This document shows positions 58,598 through 64,000 of a stretch of DNA of 64,000 bases, one piece after another. A model generated the notes under the pieces. It made no database searches, had not been told where the DNA came from, and saw only the letters and a list, made by a program, of their open reading frames with translations. The translations under genes were made by a program, and so were the position numbers. Within the stretch, counting starts at the first letter, position 1, and each line of letters opens with the position of its first letter. The stretch is from Phytohabitans rumicis (lineage in GTDB: Bacteria > Actinomycetota > Actinomycetes > Mycobacteriales > Micromonosporaceae), in assembly GCF_011764445.1 (NCBI RefSeq), contig NZ_BLPG01000001.1, positions 6,279,001 through 6,343,000 of the forward strand, in the 5' to 3' direction.

Positions 58598-60315
58598 TCA
58601 CTCGCGGCGATCGACCAGGTCGATGAGCTTGTCGACGACCTCGTCCGGGGCGATCGTGCGGTCGACCACGGCCACCAGCATCGTCTCCAGGTCGGGGTAG
58701 CCGAGGTCGTCGGCGAGGGTACGCAGCGGCACCTCGCTGGCGAGGCCGCGGTTGTGCTTACGGAGCGCGAGACCGATCGTGGCCCGGCCCAGCCGCACCT
58801 TGTCGGCGATGCTGATGCCCGGCTCCTGGTGGTCGGCGAACCACCGGTTGATCTGCATCTGGGCGTGCGGCGACTTGACGAAGTCGAGCCACTCCCGTTG
58901 CGGGCCGTGGCCGGCCTCGGTGAAGACCTCGACCACGTCGCCGTCGTGCAGCTCCGAGGCCAGCGGCGCGAGCCGTCCGTTGATCTTCGCGGCGAGGCAT
59001 GCCTCGCCGGTCTCCGCGCTCAGCTCGTACGCCAGGTCGACCGGGGTGGCGCCGGCTGGCAGCAGCACCTGCCGCCCCTCGGCGAAGACCAGGATCTGCG
59101 TCTCGGCCAGGTCACAGCGCAGCGACTGGAGGAACTGGGCCGCGTCGGAGGTCTCCTGCTCCCAGTCGAGCACCCGGCGCAGCCAGGAAAGCTCGTCGAG
59201 ACGCGCGGACTCGTTGCGGTCGGCCGGGCGGCGGAAGCGGAAATTGGCGGCGACGCCGTACTCGGCGGCGCGGTGCATCGTCTCGGTGCGGATCAGCACC
59301 TCGACCGTGCGGTCGTCGGGGCCGATCACGGTGGTGTGCAGCGAGCGGTACAGGTTGTTTTTCGGCGAGGCGATGAAGTCCTTGAACCGCCCCGCGACCG
59401 GCCGCCACTGGCCGTGGATCGCGCCCAGGGCCGCGTAACAATCTGTCTCAGGGCCGTCGACCACCACCACGATGCGCGGCAGGTCGAACGGCTCGCTGTG
59501 GTCGCCGGCGACCGTGTCTTTCCAGATCGAGTAGTAGTGCCGAGGCCGGGGGGCGACGATGGCGGTGACCTTGCTGCGCTTGAGCGCCAGCCGGGAGGTC
59601 GCCACGACCCGCTCCAGGTAGCCGGCCCAGTTCGGCCGGTTGCGCACGTGCTCGTCGATGCGCTCGAACTCGTCGGGGTGCAGGTGCATGAGCACGATGT
59701 CGTCGAGCTCGCGCTTGAGGGCCTGGATGCCGAGCCGGTCGCAGAGCGGGACCAGCACCTCCTGCGTGGCCTGGGCGATGCGGGCCCGCGAGGCGGGGAG
59801 CGGGCGTCGAGCGTACGCATGTTGTGCACGCGGTCGGCGAGCTTGATGATCAGTACTCGCACGTCCTTGCCGGCCGCGATGATCATTTTGCGGATCGTCT
59901 CGGCCTCGGCCGCCTTGCCGTAGAACGCCTTGTCGAACTTGGTGACCCCGTCGACCAGGTGGGTCACCTCCGGCCCGAAGTCGCCGTCGAGCGCCTGCAG
60001 CGTGTACGTCGTGTCCTCGACGGTGTCGTGCAGCAGCGCGGCGACCAGGGTGATGGTGTCCATGCCCAACTCGGCGCAGATCTGCGCCACCGCGAGCGGG
60101 TGCGTGATGTAAGGCTCGCCACTCTTGCGGAACTGGCCCCGGTGCATGTTTTCGGCGATCGCGTAGCCGCGGCGCAGGACACCCGCGTCGGCGTACGGAT
60201 GGATGGAACGATGGGTCCGGGTCAGCGTCGTCACCGGGTCGTCGTCGGGCGATGACCAGGACAGATAGGACCGGAGCCGGGTGGAGAGGGGGATGTCGGC
60301 CGTCTGTGTCGGCAT
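58598..60315 (-). CDS. RelA/SpoT-family (p)ppGpp enzyme lacking ACT domain (apparent frameshift)
   Basis: About 572 residues after correction. HD hydrolase region (residues 40-190) with THPLAVAQI and [10 protein letters not shown]; synthetase region with [12 protein letters not shown] and [15 protein letters not shown] domain ([26 protein letters not shown]). It is shorter than the main actinobacterial Rel (near 790) and has no C-terminal ACT domain, so it is probably a second RSH. The frame breaks at the + strand G-run 59795-59798; one base restores [16 protein letters not shown]. Confidence 0.85.
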
Positions 60316-60457
60316 GGCGCGTCCAAGGGCGGCGCCGTGGCCGGCGTCGACGTCCACTCGGACACCTCCCTCACGAGGCACCCATAAATCGGGCGTTGGC
60401 TCTCAGGAATGCACTTGCCTAACAGCCTAAGTGAGTTTCGGTCGTACGAATGGTTAC

Positions 60458-62187
60458 TTACTCATGAGCTTTCGGTCGAGTCTTTACCGGAAGAAGCGCT
60501 TTCCGCGCGATTGAGCAGGTCACGGAACCGGGCGGCGCCACGGACGGGGACGCCCATCCGGCGGACGTCTGTACCAACCGTGTCTCCGGTCGCTCCAGCC
60601 ACGCCAAGATCCGCTCGGACTCCTCTGTGGAGGCGCTCGGCTCCAGCACCGTCTCCGCCGTGGCCCGCAGGGCGTCGATCGTCGGCCGGGGATGCACCCT
60701 GGGCGGTGACACCCCGGCCGCTGCCAACCGTCCATGTCGCACGATGGCCAGCTCCCACCCGCCGGCGGCCGCGCGCCGCGCCGCCACCAGCTCCGCGATG
60801 CGGGTCAGGCCGGAGAGCCGCTGCATGCGCACGGCCGCGCGCAACAGGGCCGCCATCCGGGTACGCACGACGGCCGCCTCCTCGTACCGCTGCGCGTCGG
60901 ACAGCACCCGGATGCGTGCCAGCAACTGGTCGACCAGCAGCCCGGGGTCGCCGACGATCGCCTCCCGGAACGGCGTGGCCGCGCGGTCCGCGTACTCCTC
61001 CAGGGAGATCCGGTGCTCGCAGGGCGCCGGGCACCGGCCCAGCTCGGCCAGCGCGCAGGCCGGCGTGGTCGTGCGTGCCGACAGCCGCAGGGTGCACTGC
61101 CGCAGCGGCACCGCGTCGTAGACCCCGGCGGCGGCCAGCTCCGCCGACCGCCGCGAGCGGAACGGCCCGAGATAGGCCGCCTCCGGCTCGCCCACCGCGC
61201 GGACCACCGACAAGCGGGGGTACGCCTCGGCGGTGAGCTTGAGCCACACGACCCGCTCCGGGTGCTTGGACCGGCGGTTGTACGGCGGCGCGTGCGCGGC
61301 GATGAGGCGCAGCTCACGCACCTCGGCCTCCAGCGAGTGGGCACACTCGACCGGCTCGACGCGCTCGGCGGCGGCGAGCATCTCGGAGATCCGGGCGCGC
61401 TTTTCGCCCGCGGTGAAGTAGCTGCGCACCCGGGTGGCGATGTCGACCGAGGTGCCCACGTAGAGCGGCCGGCCGTCGCCGGCCCGGAAAATGTAGACGC
61501 CGGGCACGTGCGGCAGCCCCTCGGCCAGGTGGCGCTTGCGCCGCTGGGTCGGGGTGACCGCCTTGGCGAACTCGACCGCTTCGCCCAGCGTGTGCACCCG
61601 GTGGCTGCCCAGCCGGCCGATCAGCGCGTGCAGGACGTCGACCGTGGCCAGGGCGTCGTCGAGCGCCCGGTGGCTGGGCTGGCGCGGGGTGTGGAAGTAG
61701 GTCGCGAGCGTGCCGAGCTTGTGGTTGGGCACCTCGTCGCGGGTCAGCGCCCGGCGGGCCAGGGCCACCGTGTCCAGCACCTTCGGGCCGGGCCAGCGGT
61801 AGCCGTGCTTGGCGCAGGCGGCCTTGAGGAAGCCCACGTCGTACGCCGCGTTGTGGGCCACCAGGACCGCCCCGTGGAGAAACTCCAGCAGGCTCGGCAG
61901 CACCTCCTCGATCGCCGGCGCCTCGTAGGTCATCGCCTGGGTGATGCCGGTCAGCACCGTGATGAACGGCGGGATCGGCACACCCGGGTTGACCAGCGTG
62001 GCCAGCACCCCGAGCTCCTCGCCGCCGCGCACCTTGACCGCGCCGACCTCGGTGATGCCGCCGCCGTCGGGGCGCCGCCGGTGGTCTCCAAGTCAAGTAC
62101 CACGAAGGTGGTGTCCCGCAGGGAGAGCGCGCCAGGATCGTCGAGCAGCGTGTCAAGGGTGCCCTGGACGTACTCCACACTTGTCAC
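60458..62187 (-). CDS. DEDD exonuclease + UvrC N-terminal (GIY-YIG) domain protein (apparent frameshift)
   Basis: About 576 residues after correction. N-terminal DnaQ-like 3'-5' exonuclease with VVLDLETTGG, VAHNAAYDVGFLK and HRALDDALATV; then a GIY-YIG-like nuclease region (VPGVYIFRAGDGRPLYVGTS) and UvrC-like Cys segment (CPAPCEHRI). Equivalent to M. tuberculosis Rv2191, near trpD in that genome. GTG start at 62187. The frame breaks at the + strand run 62069-62072; one more base gives TTGGAPDGGGITEVG. Likely a DNA repair protein. Confidence 0.85.
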
Positions 62188-62287
62188 GCCCGGCACAGTA
62201 GGGCTCAGGTATGACACTTGTTTCCGTCCGGAAAAGATCGTCTGCGCAGCGGAGCGGCGATGGGGCAGGTGGTGGGATGCTTGACAG

Positions 62288-63694
62288 ATGTCAGTACCTG
62301 TTCCGCCCGACGACCGCTCGCCTGGCGACGCGGCGCTCGACGGTACTGACTCGTCACACGCTGGGGATTTCGAGCCTTCGTTCGAGCCTTCGTTCGAGCC
62401 CGAGCCGGTGCTGCCGGAGCCGGTCCGTCAGCGGGTCGTCGCCCTGACCGCGGCCGCCCTACCTGGCCTTCCCGGCGACGAGCTGCCCGCGCCGCTGCGC
62501 CGGGTGGCGAAATTCGCGCCCAACCGGCGGGCCCGGCACGGCGGCCTCATGATCGCCACCCAGCTCGCCGGCGACCCCCTCTTCCGCCAGCGGATCACCA
62601 GGCGGGTCCTGGAGGAGGCCGGTGACCTGGGCGCGGCCGTGATCGAGGGGATCTGCCCCGCCGCCGCCGACCCCGTCGAGGTGGCCGCGCTGGCCTACCT
62701 TGCCCGGCCGGAAGGCTGGCGTGACCTCGTCGAAGCCGCCGGCGAGGCGGTCCGCGCCGAGGCCGACAGCGCCGCCGTGGCCGACCTGATGCGCGACGCC
62801 GAGCACCGGGCCGCCCGCGCCGAGCACGATCGCGCCGTCGCCAAGGTCGAGGCCGAAAAGCTGCGCGACGAGCTGGCCCGGGTCCGCGAGGAGATGGGCC
62901 AGCTGCGCGAAGAGGCCCGGCAGGCCACCCGCGCGCTGCGCGAGACCCAGGTGCGCGAGCGCAAGGCCACCGAGATGCTGGCCACCGAGCGGGGCCGGGT
63001 CGCGCGGGCCACCGCCGACCACGACGCGGAGCTTCGCCGGGTACGCGCCAAGCTGGCCGAAGCCGAGGCGCTGGCCGGCAACGCCCGGGCCACCGCCAAG
63101 GAGGCGCGTGCCGTCGACGACGCCCGGCTGTGGCTGCTCCTGGAGACCATCGGCCAGGCCGCCGTCGGGCTGCGCCGCGAGCTGGCCCTGGACCCGGCCG
63201 AGCGGCGCCCGGCAGACTTCGTGGCGGACGCCTTCGCCGACCGGCCCGGCGAGGTGTCCAGCACCCGCGCCCTGGACGCCGACGACCCGGCCCGCCTCGA
63301 CCAGCTCCTCGCCCTGCCGCGCGCCCACCTGGTCGTCGACGGATACAACGTCACCAAACGCGGGTTCGGCGAGATGTCCCTGGAGCAGCAGCGCAAACGC
63401 CTGATCACCGGGCTCGGCGGGATCGCGGCCCAGACCGGCGACGAGATCACGGTGGTCTTCGACGGGGCCGAGCGGGTGCACGGCCTGCCACCCGCCCCGC
63501 GTGGCGTACGCGTACTCTTCTCCCGCAAGGGCGAGACGGCCGACGATCTGATCCGGCGCCTGGTGCGCGCCGAGCCCTCCGGCCGCCCCGTCGTGGTGGT
63601 CTCCTCCGACCGCGAGGTGGCCGACGGCGTCCGCCGGCACGGCGCGTACCCCTTGGGCGCCGACGCCCTCCTCCGCCGCCTCTCCCGCTCCTAA
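62288..63694 (+). CDS. NYN-domain (PIN-like RNase) protein with coiled coil
   Basis: 468 residues. An acidic N-terminus includes a short repeat (EPSFEPSFEPEP), a helical domain (70-170), then a long coiled coil (residues 170-280, EHDRAVAKVEAEKLRDELARV). The C-terminal NYN/YacP-like domain has HLVVDGYNVTKRGF, ITVVFDGAERV and VVSSDREVADGVRRHGA, with the acidic residues of a metal-dependent ribonuclease. RNA target unknown. Confidence 0.88.
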   Translation: MSVPVPPDDRSPGDAALDGTDSSHAGDFEPSFEPSFEPEPVLPEPVRQRVVALTAAALPGLPGDELPAPLRRVAKFAPNRRARHGGLMIATQLAGDPLFRQRITRRVLEEAGDLGAAVIEGICPAAADPVEVAALAYLARPEGWRDLVEAAGEAVRAEADSAAVADLMRDAEHRAARAEHDRAVAKVEAEKLRDELARVREEMGQLREEARQATRALRETQVRERKATEMLATERGRVARATADHDAELRRVRAKLAEAEALAGNARATAKEARAVDDARLWLLLETIGQAAVGLRRELALDPAERRPADFVADAFADRPGEVSSTRALDADDPARLDQLLALPRAHLVVDGYNVTKRGFGEMSLEQQRKRLITGLGGIAAQTGDEITVVFDGAERVHGLPPAPRGVRVLFSRKGETADDLIRRLVRAEPSGRPVVVVSSDREVADGVRRHGAYPLGADALLRRLSRS

Positions 63695-63750
63695 CCGCCC
63701 CGCCGCCGCCTCGCCAGCGCCCCCCTCGCGCCCACCCGCGGGCCCCGCGC

Positions 63751-63844
63751 CGACCGGCGGCCCTCGCGTCGACCCGCGGCCCTCGCGCCGACCCGCGGGC
63801 CCGCGCCGACCGGCGGCCCTCGCGTCGACCCGCGGGCCCCGCGC
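63751..63844. repeat. Imperfect 18-19-bp tandem array
   Basis: Five units of the form CGACC(G/C)GCGG(G)CCC(T)CGCG(T/C), leading directly into the nested palindrome. 63695-63750 is similar C-rich sequence. No gene is seen from 63695 to the window end. Confidence 0.7.
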
Positions 63845-63943
63845 CGATCAAGGACTTTTGCGTCGATCAAGGGCGAATGGTCGTGCTTTGATCTCCGATC
63901 CACGGCCGTTTGCCCTTGATCGGCGGGCAAGTCCTTGATCGAC
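63843..63943. repeat. Nested palindromic repeat, copy 5
   Basis: Outer arms GCCGATCAAGGA and TCCTTGATCGAC, inner stem GTCGATCAAGGGCGAATGG paired with CCGTTTGCCCTTGATCGGC. The loop again has TTTGATCTCCGATC. Single copy here, beside the tandem array, downstream of the NYN gene. Confidence 0.82.
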
Positions 63944-64000
63944 GCGGCCCGCACCCTGCGAGCGCCGTCACGGCGCCGCCCCAAGCGCCGGGCGCCCGCG

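Overview
This is a high-GC Actinomycetota chromosome segment, most likely from a Micromonosporaceae relative. The evidence is the codon use, frequent GTG starts, intergenic palindromes, and a host gene order that matches the Mycobacterium tuberculosis block Rv2190-Rv2211 (gcvT, cobS/cobT, DUF3043, glycerate kinase, HesB protein, adenosine-kinase-like PfkB, ctaC-ctaF, qcrB-qcrA-qcrC-ctaE, trpD, exonuclease/UvrC). The genus call is inference.

Left host part (1-29.7 kb): the end of gcvT; a cobalamin lower-ligand operon (CobU-CobT fusion, CobS); an M50 protease; an aldo/keto reductase; a large WG-repeat protein; a three-gene ABC-2 exporter; an XRE-cupin regulator divergent from azlCD; a NarL-type two-component pair; a cyclase/ATPase regulator; murA; nadA; glycerate kinase; a MarR regulator; an A-type Fe-S carrier; a PfkB kinase; TusA and cysteine desulfurase; ctaC-ctaF. 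Right host part (49.1-64 kb): the convergent ctaE-qcrCAB operon (bc1-aa3 respiratory branch), a CtaG-like protein, trpD, a hydrolase, an AsnC-like RAM protein, a nucleotidyltransferase, a Nudix protein, an RSH (p)ppGpp enzyme, an exonuclease/UvrC-N protein and an NYN ribonuclease-like protein.

Between ctaF and qcrB sits a 19.0-kb integrated element (29971-49006), bounded by a 15-bp direct repeat TACCCGGTTGTAGTT. It has a tyrosine integrase, a repressor divergent from an Xis/Cro-like HTH gene, SSB, an HUH rolling-circle Rep, a short FtsK/HerA-like packaging ATPase, a candidate double-jelly-roll (DJR) major capsid protein, about a dozen very small membrane proteins, LysM, transglycosylase and NlpC/P60 proteins with membrane anchors, an MTD-N-domain spike candidate, and an M15-type endolysin plus holin-like protein. 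No portal, large terminase, tape measure or HK97 capsid was seen. I read it as a tailless, internal-membrane, tectivirus/corticovirus-like prophage. It combines DJR virion genes with rolling-circle Rep and lacks a protein-primed polymerase. It may also encode an Acb2-like anti-CBASS protein.

The lysogeny switch is the second main observation. The attL core overlaps the last codons of the repressor, and the host base next to the core completes its TAA stop. Rejoining the ends in silico as attP removes that stop and extends the repressor by 25 residues, ending in VAA, with the integrase downstream in the same direction. This is the layout of integration-dependent immunity known from some mycobacteriophages.

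An important caveat: at least ten genes, including the respiratory genes qcrA and qcrC, are each broken by what looks like a single missing base, nearly always in a + strand G4-G5 run. These look like systematic sequence errors, not pseudogenes, and the frame-corrected spans are given. The host intergenic regions also hold several families of long palindromes and 15- to 19-bp tandem arrays.
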